In this document: piece by piece, positions 16,993 through 24,712 of the stretch
Numbering within the stretch: the first letter of the stretch is position 1
Layout: every line of letters starts with the position of its first letter
Assembly: GCA_964526635.1 (NCBI GenBank)
Contig: CAZGLR010000022.1
Location: 1-34,201, forward strand
Reading direction: 5' to 3'
Source: CAZGLR01 sp964526635
GTDB lineage: Bacteria; Zixibacteria; MSB-5A5; GN15; JAAZOE01
DNA: 34,201 nucleotides
Notes under the pieces: model-generated
Databases searched by the model: none
Told to the model about the DNA's origin: nothing
The model's input: only the letters and a program-made list of their open reading frames with translations
Position numbers and translations under genes: made by a program

Positions 16993-17688
16993 GTGAGCGC
17001 ACCCCATCGACATAAATCGGGCTTGATTGATTACGCCAGATCATTGCTGATCGCCCTGATCCTGGCTTTTTTGATCAAGACGTCCATCGTCGAGGCATAT
17101 AAAATACCGTCATCGTCAATGGAGGATACCCTGCTGGTGGGCGATTTCATCCTTGCCAATAAATTTGTTTATGGTGCCCGGTTGCCGTTTGTCGACTGGC
17201 GTTTGCCCGCCCTGAAATCGCCGCAGCCGGGGGATGTTGTCATATTTAAGTTCCCCAAATCGCCAGACATGAACTATATCAAGCGCTGTGTTGCCACCGG
17301 GGGACAACGGGTCGAGATTGTGAACAAGGAACTCTACGTTGATGGCGAATCGGTTGACCTGCCCCAAACAGCCAAATACACTGATCCTAATTGCATGCCG
17401 TCATCGCATGGCCCGCGTGATAATATGACATTTACCGTGCCACAGGGGCACATCTTCTGTCTTGGTGACAATCGCGATGAAAGTTCCGACTCGCGCTACT
17501 GGGGTCCGGTCCCGTTGGAGCTGGTGCAGGGGGAGGCGTGGATGATTCACTGGTCATGGTCGGCGCAGGCCGAGGATCCCGCGATTGATCCGGCCGATAT
17601 GGCGTCGATTCCGCGCTCGGTCGCCTACACAACAGCCCATTTTTTGCAACGAGTGCGCTGGAATCGACTGCTTTCATTCATCCGTTGA
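16993..17688 (+). CDS. lepB: Signal peptidase I (second of two)
   Basis: The 231-residue paralogue shares the full layout of the preceding gene: membrane helix SLLIALILAFLIKTSIVEAY, PSSSMEDTLLVGDF (Ser42), YIKRCVATGG (Lys97) and LGDNRDESSDSRYWGPVP. The active-site dyad is intact in both copies, so neither looks degenerate. The copies differ in the loop after the lysine. The start is GTG at 16993; the ribosome site is poor (GAGG at a long distance), so expression may be lower or depend on the upstream gene. The 117-base gap to the first copy contains a possible -10 element. Confidence 0.93.
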   Translation: MSAPHRHKSGLIDYARSLLIALILAFLIKTSIVEAYKIPSSSMEDTLLVGDFILANKFVYGARLPFVDWRLPALKSPQPGDVVIFKFPKSPDMNYIKRCVATGGQRVEIVNKELYVDGESVDLPQTAKYTDPNCMPSSHGPRDNMTFTVPQGHIFCLGDNRDESSDSRYWGPVPLELVQGEAWMIHWSWSAQAEDPAIDPADMASIPRSVAYTTAHFLQRVRWNRLLSFIR

Positions 17689-17772
17689 AACTTTTTCGCA
17701 AAAATTTAGTTATACAGTATGGAAGCAATTTCAGATAATGGCAAAATCTTTGCATCTCCGATATTTTTTTAG

Positions 17773-17801
17773 TTGCCTTAAACTTTCAAGTTCTCTATTA
17801 A
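17773..17801 (+). promoter_or_regulatory. Promoter of the small Cys-rich protein gene
   Basis: TTGCCT (17773-17778), a 17-base spacer and TATTAA (17796-17801) lie 45 bases upstream of the ATG. The surrounding region (17700-17820) is strongly AT-rich compared with the genes. Confidence 0.5.
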
Positions 17802-17845
17802 CTACATAGAGTTAAGTTGAGATCCGAACGGAATCGGAGGACACA

Positions 17846-18109
17846 ATGAAGAAGCCAACGGCATCGGACATTGCCGGTCAATTGGCTGAAATCGCGGAAA
17901 TCCCCATCTGCGAGGGTTGCGATGTTTTGCGCGGAGCCAACCTTTGCGCCAGGAAACATTTTGGTAAACAATCCGAAAAGCTGTTTGACGACAACCTGAG
18001 TAAAATCCTCACCACTCATGTTGATCTGGGCTGCAAGCACTGTCCGGTTGACAAATTGATGCGCAAAATTCGCAAAGATCGCTTTTCAGCAATTGCCGCG
18101 ATGTTCTAA
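17846..18109 (+). CDS. Small Cys-rich protein of unknown function
   Basis: I do not recognise this 87-residue protein. It has two CxxC pairs, CEGC near residue 23 and CKHC near residue 67, plus a Cys in ANLCARKHF. That spacing could bind zinc or an iron-sulfur cluster. The rest is soluble and mostly helical in character, with a basic C-terminal helix (DKLMRKIRKDRFSAIAAMF). Translation is well supported: GGAGGACACA precedes the ATG. The gene is a complete monocistron, with a promoter at 17773-17801 and a textbook terminator at 18150-18181, which argues that it is real and probably well expressed. It stands between the signal peptidases and the ccm cluster, but no functional link is shown. Confidence 0.8.
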   Translation: MKKPTASDIAGQLAEIAEIPICEGCDVLRGANLCARKHFGKQSEKLFDDNLSKILTTHVDLGCKHCPVDKLMRKIRKDRFSAIAAMF

Positions 18110-18149
18110 GTTACTCCAGGGGTCACCGACCTCAACAGCGATTGCACAT

Positions 18150-18181
18150 ACCGGGATGGTCTCAGCCATCCCGGTTTTTTC
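18150..18181 (+). terminator. Strong intrinsic terminator
   Basis: A perfect 10-bp stem, ACCGGGATGG (18150-18159) with CCATCCCGGT (18166-18175), has a six-base loop and is followed by a T-run. It ends the small Cys-rich gene. Confidence 0.95.
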
Positions 18182-18221
18182 ATGTTGACTCCTACCGCCG
18201 TATTCGATTTCATTATATGTC

Positions 18222-18857
18222 ATGCCGCCACGTCCCGACACAATCGCCATCAGCCTCGATTCCGTCTCCCGCCGGTTTGGGCGCCGCCTGGTTTTTTCCG
18301 ATATTTCACTGGAACTGAAACCGGGACAATCGCTGGCGGTGACCGGTCCCAATGGCTCGGGAAAAACCACCCTGCTGCGAATTATAGCCGGCCTGGATAT
18401 GCCATCATCCGGGAAAGTCCACGTATGGCACGATAGCGTAAAGCTCGAACGCGCCTTCCAGCGGCGCCTTATTTCGTATGTCGGGCCCGAAATGACCCTC
18501 TATAACGAATTGACTGCCGCCGAAAATCTGACCTTTTTTTCGACCATGCGCGGGGCAGTAGTGAATAAGGGTGAAATCGAAGTCATCCTTGATCGATGGC
18601 AACTCGGTGGTCGCGCCGACGATTTCTACCGGGCCTATTCCTCAGGGATGAAACAGCGGCTTAAATACGCTGTCGCCGAACTGGGTCGGCCCCGGGTCTT
18701 TCTGCTCGATGAGCCTACCGCCAATCTCGACAACAGCGGCAAAGACCTTATCCGGGCCTGGATCGACCGTAAACGGTCGGAATCAATCATTATTATCGCT
18801 ACCAATGAAGAGGGAGAATATCGCCTTGCCGATTCGCGAATCGACCTTGGTAGCTAA
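18222..18857 (+). CDS. ccmA: Cytochrome c maturation ABC transporter ATPase
   Basis: The 211-residue ABC ATPase carries Walker A GPNGSGKTT, signature YSSGMKQRL, Walker B VFLLDEPTANLD and an Asn-containing final switch (IIATNEEGE) where most ABC proteins have His. The same loss of the switch histidine is seen in some other ABC families. Gene order with ccmB, ccmC, ccmD, ccmE and ccmF identifies it as CcmA, which uses ATP to release holo-CcmE from the CcmC-D complex. No ribosome site precedes the ATG at 18222; translation may be leaderless or weak. ccmB overlaps its 3' end. Confidence 0.9.
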   Translation: MPPRPDTIAISLDSVSRRFGRRLVFSDISLELKPGQSLAVTGPNGSGKTTLLRIIAGLDMPSSGKVHVWHDSVKLERAFQRRLISYVGPEMTLYNELTAAENLTFFSTMRGAVVNKGEIEVILDRWQLGGRADDFYRAYSSGMKQRLKYAVAELGRPRVFLLDEPTANLDNSGKDLIRAWIDRKRSESIIIIATNEEGEYRLADSRIDLGS

Positions 18858-19509
18858 AACTCGGGCTGTTCTAAAAAAGGATCTGGCCCAGGAACTGCGT
18901 ACCCGCTATGCCCTGAATGCGATTATACTCTTTGGTATTACGACCCTGACCGTTGTTTCCCTTTCAGTCAGCCAAGCCTCATTATCCGGAGATGTCCACG
19001 CCGCGCTGCTCTGGATTATCATCCTGTTTTCGGCTATGTCAGGACTGTCGCAGGTCTTTGTCAGGGAAGAGGAATCGCGCACGGCCCAGGCGCTGCGACT
19101 CTACGGCGAACCGACGCCGGTCTATCTCGGCAAGCTGGCCTTCAATCTGTTTTTACTGGTTGTACTCGATGTGATTCTGGTTCCGCTGTATCTACTCATG
19201 GCCGGCCCGGATGTTCGTTCGATTCCACTATTTCTGATTGTCCTGATTCTCGGATCGGTCGGCCTGGCCGGTGCCACCACGCTCATCGCGGCCGTTATCG
19301 CCCGGGCCAGTATCAAGGGGGCGCTTTTTGCCGCTTTGTCGTTTCCTGTCCTGCTGCCGCTTTTAATCGGCGCTGTCAATGGCACCGGCATGGCCCTGAC
19401 CCAGTCGGAGGCCGCTCTTTTCACTACCGAGATTCAACTTCTCATCAGTTATGATGTTGTGATGATTACCGCCGGCATCTTACTCTTTGAATATGTCTGG
19501 GAAGAGTGA
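18826..19509 (+). CDS. ccmB: Cytochrome c maturation ABC permease
   Basis: The product is 227 residues with about six membrane helices. It begins LPIRESTLVAKTRAVLKKDL, where KTRAVLKKDLAQELRTRYAL is the usual cytoplasmic lead-in of CcmB. It also has the exchanger-type VFVREEESRTAQALRLY segment and ends EYVWEE. I choose the TTG at 18826 because AGGGAG lies nine bases upstream and the length then fits the family (~220); an ATG at 18805 is the alternative. Either start overlaps the ccmA end, indicating coupling. It forms the ABC complex with CcmA. Confidence 0.85.
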   Translation: MPIRESTLVAKTRAVLKKDLAQELRTRYALNAIILFGITTLTVVSLSVSQASLSGDVHAALLWIIILFSAMSGLSQVFVREEESRTAQALRLYGEPTPVYLGKLAFNLFLLVVLDVILVPLYLLMAGPDVRSIPLFLIVLILGSVGLAGATTLIAAVIARASIKGALFAALSFPVLLPLLIGAVNGTGMALTQSEAALFTTEIQLLISYDVVMITAGILLFEYVWEE

Positions 19510-19541
19510 TCGGGGAGTGAGCACTCTATAATGGATTAACC

Positions 19542-19570
19542 TTGTCGACTTTGGGAAAATGTTATATATT
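19542..19570 (+). promoter_or_regulatory. Internal promoter before ccmC
   Basis: TTGTCG (19542-19547), a 17-base spacer and TATATT (19565-19570) lie in the 79-base gap between ccmB and ccmC. The expected start site is only ~12 bases before the ccmC ATG, so ccmCDEF may be expressed independently of ccmAB. Confidence 0.6.
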
Positions 19571-19588
19571 CGCAGCCGGTGAACAGAT

Positions 19589-20248
19589 ATGTGGTATAAA
19601 GCTCTTACATTTGTCCTGATGACCTGGGTGATTATTGCGGCGTTTATTACTCCCGCACCCCAGCAACAGATCGGTGACGCCAGCCGTATTTTCTATTTCC
19701 ATGTCCCGCAGGCATGGGTAGCCGTGCTGGCCTTTGCGGTTTCGGCGGTGATGTCATTTAAATATCTTCGGTCGAGAAATCTCTCCGATGACGATGCCGC
19801 CCTGGCCGCCGCCGAACTGGGGCTGGTGTTCTGTATTCTGGCGACTGTTTCCGGATCGATTTTTGCCAAAGTCACCTGGGGGTCTTACTGGAACTGGGAT
19901 CCGCGCGAAACCTCGATCTTCATATTGCTGTTGATCTATGGCGCCTATTTTGCCCTGCGGTCGGCGATCGAGGGCGATGACAAACGCGCCCGGCTGGCAG
20001 CGGTCTATGCGATTTTTGCCTTCATTACCGTGCCGTTTCTGGTCTTTGTCGTCCCCCGCATTATGCCGTCGCTGCATCCGACCGACTCAATCGTCGACGA
20101 ATCCGGCAAAATCGCGATGTCGGCGACCACGTCGATGATATTCTTTCCCTCGCTGATCGCTTTCACTTTTCTCTTCTTTTGGATTTATAATCTGGGCCGA
20201 CGCGCGTATCATATACGGCGTACTCGCCTGGAGGAGGGTGTTTCGTGA
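19589..20248 (+). CDS. ccmC: Heme-handling protein CcmC
   Basis: The 219-residue membrane protein has six helices and the tryptophan-rich heme-binding motif WGSYWNWDPRET. His residues flank it, in RIFYFHVPQAWVA (before) and MPSLHPTDSI (after), as in CcmC, where they ligate heme. CcmC presents heme to CcmE in the periplasm. Its stop overlaps the ccmD GTG. Confidence 0.94.
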   Translation: MWYKALTFVLMTWVIIAAFITPAPQQQIGDASRIFYFHVPQAWVAVLAFAVSAVMSFKYLRSRNLSDDDAALAAAELGLVFCILATVSGSIFAKVTWGSYWNWDPRETSIFILLLIYGAYFALRSAIEGDDKRARLAAVYAIFAFITVPFLVFVVPRIMPSLHPTDSIVDESGKIAMSATTSMIFFPSLIAFTFLFFWIYNLGRRAYHIRRTRLEEGVS

Positions 20249-20352
20249 CATCGAATTACACCGTTTTGGCGGTAACGCTGATCGTTTGGATCGCGTTGTT
20301 TGTATATATAATGATTCTGGACCGCAAGATTACGAGGCGTGACGATAGATGA
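20245..20352 (+). CDS. ccmD: Small membrane subunit CcmD
   Basis: This is a 35-residue ORF that is easy to miss: GTG start, GGAGGG upstream at good spacing, one membrane helix (VLAVTLIVWIALFVYIMIL), then a basic tail DRKITRRDDR. The helix with a DR(K/R) basic tail is the CcmD pattern. In the family it links CcmC with CcmE and helps release holo-CcmE. It overlaps ccmC by four bases (GTGA) and ccmE by four (ATGA), so the three genes are translationally coupled. Confidence 0.9.
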   Translation: MTSNYTVLAVTLIVWIALFVYIMILDRKITRRDDR

Positions 20353-20735
20353 AAGCAAAACTGATTATCGGCGGGATCATCATCCTGGTCTTTGTCAGCT
20401 GGGCGATGTCATCCTTCATGAAAACGACCATTCGCTATATCTCCATAAATGAAGTCCCCGAAAGCTCCGGTGTGATACAGGTGATGGGCAAGATAGACTT
20501 TGCCAGTGTCGCTTACAGCACCGACAGCACCTACCTTTCCTTTGATGTCACCGGGTTGGAAGCGCATACCACAGATGATCGCATCCGGGTCATTTATACG
20601 GGTGTTATTCCCGGCAATTTCGAACAGGCGACGTCGGTGGTCGCGCGCGGGCAATACAAGGATAATGCATTGGTTGCCAATGAGTTGTTAGTAAAGTGCC
20701 CATCCAAGTACCAGGGTCTCGAAGAGGGAGTATAG
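20349..20735 (+). CDS. ccmE: Heme chaperone CcmE, CxxxY variant
   Basis: The 128-residue protein has an N-terminal membrane anchor (LIIGGIIILVFVSWAM) and the OB-fold CcmE domain (VMGKIDFASVAY, LSFDVTG, IRVIYTGVIPGNFEQATSVVARGQY). The heme-attachment motif of E. coli-type CcmE is HxxxY; here the equivalent stretch is LVKCPSKY, giving Cys117 and Tyr121 (CxxxY). This is the known variant from some archaea and Desulfovibrio-like bacteria, where the cysteine is thought to bind heme. It carries heme from CcmC to CcmF. Confidence 0.93.
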   Translation: MKAKLIIGGIIILVFVSWAMSSFMKTTIRYISINEVPESSGVIQVMGKIDFASVAYSTDSTYLSFDVTGLEAHTTDDRIRVIYTGVIPGNFEQATSVVARGQYKDNALVANELLVKCPSKYQGLEEGV

Positions 20736-22946
20736 ATGCTGAATATCGGAGTACTTCTCACTGTCATGGCCTTTGCGGCTATGACCACCTCGGTTATTGC
20801 CTATCTTCTGGCCGGCCGGGGTCGCGAGCAACTCGAATCGCTGGCCAAACTGGCCTATGTCTATGCGACAGTGTTTATCTCTGTCATGTCTGTGTTTCTG
20901 ATGTTTCTCTTTCTGGTCGGCGACTACTCCTATAAATACGTTTTTGAATACAGTTCTTCATCGCTCCCGCTGTTTTACACAATTTCGGCCTTCTGGGGCG
21001 GTCAGCAGGGGACGTACCTGCTCTGGCTTTTGCTTTCCACGCTCATGGGCTATTACATTATCGCCCGGGGCCGGGAATTTAAAAACATCGCCATGTTCTT
21101 CCTTGGCGGTATCAACCTGTTCCTGTTGACCATGCTGCTGGTCTTGTCGCCGTTTGAAAAGCTGCCGGTGCCGCAGCCCGACGGTCTCGGACTAAATCCG
21201 CTTTTGCAGGATCCCTGGATGGTTATCCATCCACCGGTTATGTTTGTCGGCTTTGCGGCGCTGGGGCTGCCCTGCGCGATTGCCCTGGCGGCGCTGATCC
21301 GTAATAAATTTGAGAACTGGTTTACCGTCGCCCTGCCAATGATCGGCCTCAGCGCTCTGGCCCTGGGCGCGGGGAATATCATGGGCGGTTTCTGGGCCTA
21401 TAAAACTCTTGGCTGGGGCGGGTATTGGGCCTGGGATCCGGTGGAAAATGCCGCCTTTGTGCCCTGGATGGTTTCTCTTGCCCTGATCCATGGCGTGTTA
21501 ATTGAGCGCCACAATGGCGCCCTGAGAAAAACCAATCTTTTTTTGGCCATAATTGGATTTCTGCTGGTGGTTTACGGCACCTTCCTGACCCGCTCCGGGG
21601 TTCTGGCCGATTTTTCCGTACATAGTTTCGTCAATCTCGGCGTCAATAACTACCTGATCGGATTTATGATCGGTTTTTCAGCGTTTGCCTTGTTGCTGTT
21701 GCTTTACCGTTCCCGTGGTATTAACAGCCCGCCGGTCAATCTCACGGCGTCGTCGCAGGAATTTACGCTGGTCTTATCCATCTGGCTGTTACTCCTGATT
21801 GGCCTGATGGTTCTGGCCGGCACTTCCTGGCCGCTGATTACGACTCTCCTTGGTGCGCCCGCGGCGGTGGATACGATGGTTTACAACAAAGTCACTTTCC
21901 CGCTGGCTATCGTTATTGCCGCCCTGCTTGGTATCTCGCCGGTCCTGTACTGGCGCGGAGGACGGCTTCAGGCACCGCTTAAAGTCATCCTGCCGGCGTT
22001 TTTCGCGGCCCTGGTCGCGGTGGTTATCGCGCTCTTTCTCGGCGTTACCAAAGCCACCCACGTCTTGTATATTTTTGCTGCGGCCTTCGCCCTGTTTACC
22101 AATCTGTTTTCAATGGCCAAATACCTGCCCAATAACTGGGGGCCAATCGGCGCCCGCATTTCTCATGTCGGCTTTGCGCTTATGCTCATCGGTATCCTGG
22201 GATCGTCCGCCTATTCCACCGGTGAAAAACTGGTATTAAACAAGGGAAACCAGAAATCCGCCTATGGCCTCGATTTTGCCTATAAAGGCATGGCCGGACA
22301 ACTTGAAGACCCCGAAAATGAGCTGATCGTTGAATTTGCCGACGCCAGTGGCAAAACCTACGAGGCTCGGCCACGGCTATATTTCTCTGAGCGAATGAAC
22401 GGTATTATGAAGCGCCCGCATATCGAACGCTTCCTCTTTTACGATCTCTATCTGGCCCCGGAACGAATTATCGGTGATGACCGGCCACAGGGTGTACGAA
22501 TCGCCAGGGGCGATACCATCCGGATAGGCGGCTATCAGGTCAATTTCCTCGAATTCGATCAGGTGCCGCATGATATGAGTTCGACCATGACCTTCGGCGC
22601 CATCCTCGAAGTGAGCTCCGATACTTACACCCGGGATACGATTGTGCCCTCGATTATCTTTAATCCCGGCCAGAGTTTCGATTATATCGACGTTCCTATC
22701 GCTCCGCCTGATGATTCCAGCATGGTTCGGCTGGAGGGGATTTACGCCGACGACGGTGCAGTCATGATTTCTGTGGCGGGCGCCACCGAGGGCAATACCC
22801 AGCAACTGGTTTTGGAAATTTCTCAAAAGCCCACTATGAATATCCTCTGGTCCGGTACGATTATTCTGGCCCTGGGCTTTGTCATATCCCTTCAACACCG
22901 ATGGCGCCAGGCCAGACAAAACGGCGCTAAATCCGATTCAGCATAA
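20736..22946 (+). CDS. ccmF: Cytochrome c heme lyase subunit CcmF
   Basis: The 736-residue polytopic membrane protein has the CcmF signature: SAFWGGQQGTYLLW, VIHPPVMFVGF (heme-ligand His) and the tryptophan-rich WGGYWAWDPVENAAFVPWM. A periplasmic C-terminal domain (about residues 490-700) and a final helix (WSGTIILALGFVISLQH) follow. It is slightly longer than typical proteobacterial CcmF. AGGGAG precedes the ATG, directly after ccmE. It performs heme ligation to apocytochrome c, normally together with CcmH. No ccmH or ccmG follows; the next gene is unrelated. Confidence 0.95.
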   Translation: MLNIGVLLTVMAFAAMTTSVIAYLLAGRGREQLESLAKLAYVYATVFISVMSVFLMFLFLVGDYSYKYVFEYSSSSLPLFYTISAFWGGQQGTYLLWLLLSTLMGYYIIARGREFKNIAMFFLGGINLFLLTMLLVLSPFEKLPVPQPDGLGLNPLLQDPWMVIHPPVMFVGFAALGLPCAIALAALIRNKFENWFTVALPMIGLSALALGAGNIMGGFWAYKTLGWGGYWAWDPVENAAFVPWMVSLALIHGVLIERHNGALRKTNLFLAIIGFLLVVYGTFLTRSGVLADFSVHSFVNLGVNNYLIGFMIGFSAFALLLLLYRSRGINSPPVNLTASSQEFTLVLSIWLLLLIGLMVLAGTSWPLITTLLGAPAAVDTMVYNKVTFPLAIVIAALLGISPVLYWRGGRLQAPLKVILPAFFAALVAVVIALFLGVTKATHVLYIFAAAFALFTNLFSMAKYLPNNWGPIGARISHVGFALMLIGILGSSAYSTGEKLVLNKGNQKSAYGLDFAYKGMAGQLEDPENELIVEFADASGKTYEARPRLYFSERMNGIMKRPHIERFLFYDLYLAPERIIGDDRPQGVRIARGDTIRIGGYQVNFLEFDQVPHDMSSTMTFGAILEVSSDTYTRDTIVPSIIFNPGQSFDYIDVPIAPPDDSSMVRLEGIYADDGAVMISVAGATEGNTQQLVLEISQKPTMNILWSGTIILALGFVISLQHRWRQARQNGAKSDSA

Positions 22947-23004
22947 AAATATTGCACGCCGATACGGGCCAATTCGTCCATAAAGGTGAAAAAATCCGTA
23001 ACTT

Positions 23005-23035
23005 TTGCTTGCCCGCGACAGGAAAAGCATATATT
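23005..23035 (+). promoter_or_regulatory. Possible promoter of the Asp/Thr-rich lipoprotein gene
   Basis: TATATT (23030-23035) is the candidate -10. TTGCTT (23005-23010) is the nearest -35-like element, but at 19 bases the spacing is long. The ATG lies about 43 bases downstream. Confidence 0.4.
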
Positions 23036-23077
23036 TTTGACGTCTACGGATTCGAGAGTTTGTGGAGGAAGAGATAG

Positions 23078-24406
23078 ATGAGAGTACTCGTATCGGCGCT
23101 GCTGATGGCATGCCTTGTTCTGATCGTCGGTTGCGACAGCAATGACGAAAACACCATCAACCCGATCGCCAAGTTTCATACCGTTCACCCGGTCATTCAT
23201 GTCAAAGTAGATAATAATTTTCAGCAACTGGGCATTGACTCACTGATGCTGGTTGTCTCACCGTCTGTCGGCACTTTTGCCGGTGTTCCGATCTTCTCGG
23301 ATACGAGTGTCATAGATACCATAACACTGTACCCGGGAACCGACAGCGAAACAGTTGTTATCGATACCGTCGTTGGGCGCCTGTACACCGATGACAACGG
23401 CTATATTGGTCTGCTGCCGGAAGGGACCTTTATTTCCAGTATTGATACCATTGTCAATGGCACCGATACAACAGTCGATACCACCGCGGTCGTCTTCGGC
23501 CTGACACCCGGTCAGACCTATACCCTCGAGTTCACCCGGTCCGAAATCTATACCTGGGACGATATCTTCAGGGTCGAATTCGCGACGACGATTGACTCAC
23601 AATATTTGCTTGTATCCTCGGAAAGCAAAATTGTTACAAATATTCCCGATCCTGCGACGACTCCCGATACCCGTCTCGATTCCGTCGGAGTTATCGAAGA
23701 TCCTGCCGACACAGTTGGCAATCAGCCCGATTCCACCTCATACGAAGTCAACTGGTTTGGCGAATGGAGCGATTCGATTTTTGTGTTGCTTTCAATCGTG
23801 GACGACAGTCTTTATGACTCCACCAATATCGACTCCGATCTCTGGAATTTCTGGAAAGTGTTCTTCGACTCTGTTTATGTCGATTCGATCTGGTATGGCT
23901 ACTGGCTGGTGATCGATTCCTTCTATATCGAAGCCTCGCGCGATATATGGTGCGATGTTATCGATACCACAGTCGATACAAATTTGATTATAGAAGGCCC
24001 CGAACTGGATACTGTGTTCACGTTCGATACCGTTTTTGCCTATTCCGATTGCGACTCCAACTTCATTGCAACCGAGGGTTTCACCGGTGACAGCACCATC
24101 CGGGTCACCTATCGCGATCATATCTGGGGCAGCTTCCCCGGTGGTGATACCACCCGGACGCCGGTCGCATCCTTCGATACCATTGTGCATTCGACTCTGG
24201 TTGATACGACCAAAACTGTGACCTTTGCCGGAAGCGCGGTGACGATTACCGATATTATGGGTACTCGGCCGGCCAAAATCCTGCTTAAGGCGACCGAGGG
24301 CGGCCTGAGCAGCGTCATCACTGAACTTGATAGTATGACTGTCCAGATTCAGATGCCGCCGGTTGAGATTTTCCCGGATTATGAAATCATCATCAAGGAC
24401 GAATAA
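23078..24406 (+). CDS. Asp/Thr-rich lipoprotein of unknown function
   Basis: The 442-residue product has a lipoprotein signal peptide with lipobox IVGC (Cys19). The mature protein is very acidic and rich in Asp, Thr, Ser and Val, with many short DTxVDT-like stretches (IDTIVNGTDTTVDTTAV, IDTTVDTNLI, VHSTLVDTT). Predicted character is beta-rich, and one segment (FGLTPGQTYTLEFTR) resembles the end of a fibronectin-III or Ig-like domain. I do not recognise a family. GTGGAGGAAGAG precedes the ATG. It stands alone between ccmF and a strong terminator, so it is probably a monocistronic surface or outer-membrane lipoprotein. Confidence 0.78.
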   Translation: MRVLVSALLMACLVLIVGCDSNDENTINPIAKFHTVHPVIHVKVDNNFQQLGIDSLMLVVSPSVGTFAGVPIFSDTSVIDTITLYPGTDSETVVIDTVVGRLYTDDNGYIGLLPEGTFISSIDTIVNGTDTTVDTTAVVFGLTPGQTYTLEFTRSEIYTWDDIFRVEFATTIDSQYLLVSSESKIVTNIPDPATTPDTRLDSVGVIEDPADTVGNQPDSTSYEVNWFGEWSDSIFVLLSIVDDSLYDSTNIDSDLWNFWKVFFDSVYVDSIWYGYWLVIDSFYIEASRDIWCDVIDTTVDTNLIIEGPELDTVFTFDTVFAYSDCDSNFIATEGFTGDSTIRVTYRDHIWGSFPGGDTTRTPVASFDTIVHSTLVDTTKTVTFAGSAVTITDIMGTRPAKILLKATEGGLSSVITELDSMTVQIQMPPVEIFPDYEIIIKDE

Positions 24407-24433
24407 TCCGCGCGATTCACGAACTTTCGACTC

Positions 24434-24468
24434 AAGCCCCGCTGGCGATAAACAGCGGGGCTTTTTTT
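24434..24468 (+). terminator. Strong intrinsic terminator after the lipoprotein gene
   Basis: An 11-bp stem, AAGCCCCGCTG (24434-24444) with CAGCGGGGCTT (24453-24463), has an eight-base loop and is followed by seven T. Confidence 0.95.
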
Positions 24469-24473
24469 GTTAC

Positions 24474-24502
24474 TTGACTCACACCGTCAATTCACCTATA
24501 CT
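24474..24502 (+). promoter_or_regulatory. Promoter of the cobalamin uptake operon
   Basis: TTGACT (24474-24479), a 17-base spacer and TATACT (24497-24502) make the best consensus promoter in the window. It begins right after the terminator T-run and places the transcript start near 24509, just before the riboswitch. Confidence 0.82.
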
Positions 24503-24514
24503 GACCCCGACAGA

Positions 24515-24675
24515 CATTTCGGTCGCCGACGCGCGATAATAGGGAAGATGGTGCAAAGCCATCGCAGCCCCGCTACTGTAACCGGCTACGAACGGACCAC
24601 TAAGCCACTCGTCATCCGACGGGGAAGGCGGTCCCGGTAGATTTGATGCCGCAAGCCAGGAGACCTGCCGAAATG
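24515..24675 (+). ncRNA. Cobalamin (B12) riboswitch
   Basis: The core GGTGCAAAGCC (24550-24560), the GCAGCCCCGCTACTGTAACC segment and the B12 box AGCCAGGAGACCTGCC (24654-24669) are present in the right order and spacing. The closing P1 stem is perfect: CATTTCGG (24515-24522) with CCGAAATG (24668-24675). Downstream, CCCTC (24695-24699) can pair with GAGGG (24704-24708) across a four-base loop and hide the ribosome site of the receptor gene, so control is probably translational. No T-run terminator is visible. The family represses uptake genes when adenosyl- or methylcobalamin is abundant. Confidence 0.95.
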
Positions 24676-24712
24676 AAATTATACTTGATGGCAGCCCTCG
24701 AGGGAGGGGCGG

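Noticed and set aside
18709..18825. N-terminal extension of ccmB to an upstream start
   Set aside because: It would overlap ccmA by about 150 bases with residues unlike any CcmB; the TTG at 18826 has the ribosome site and gives the family length.
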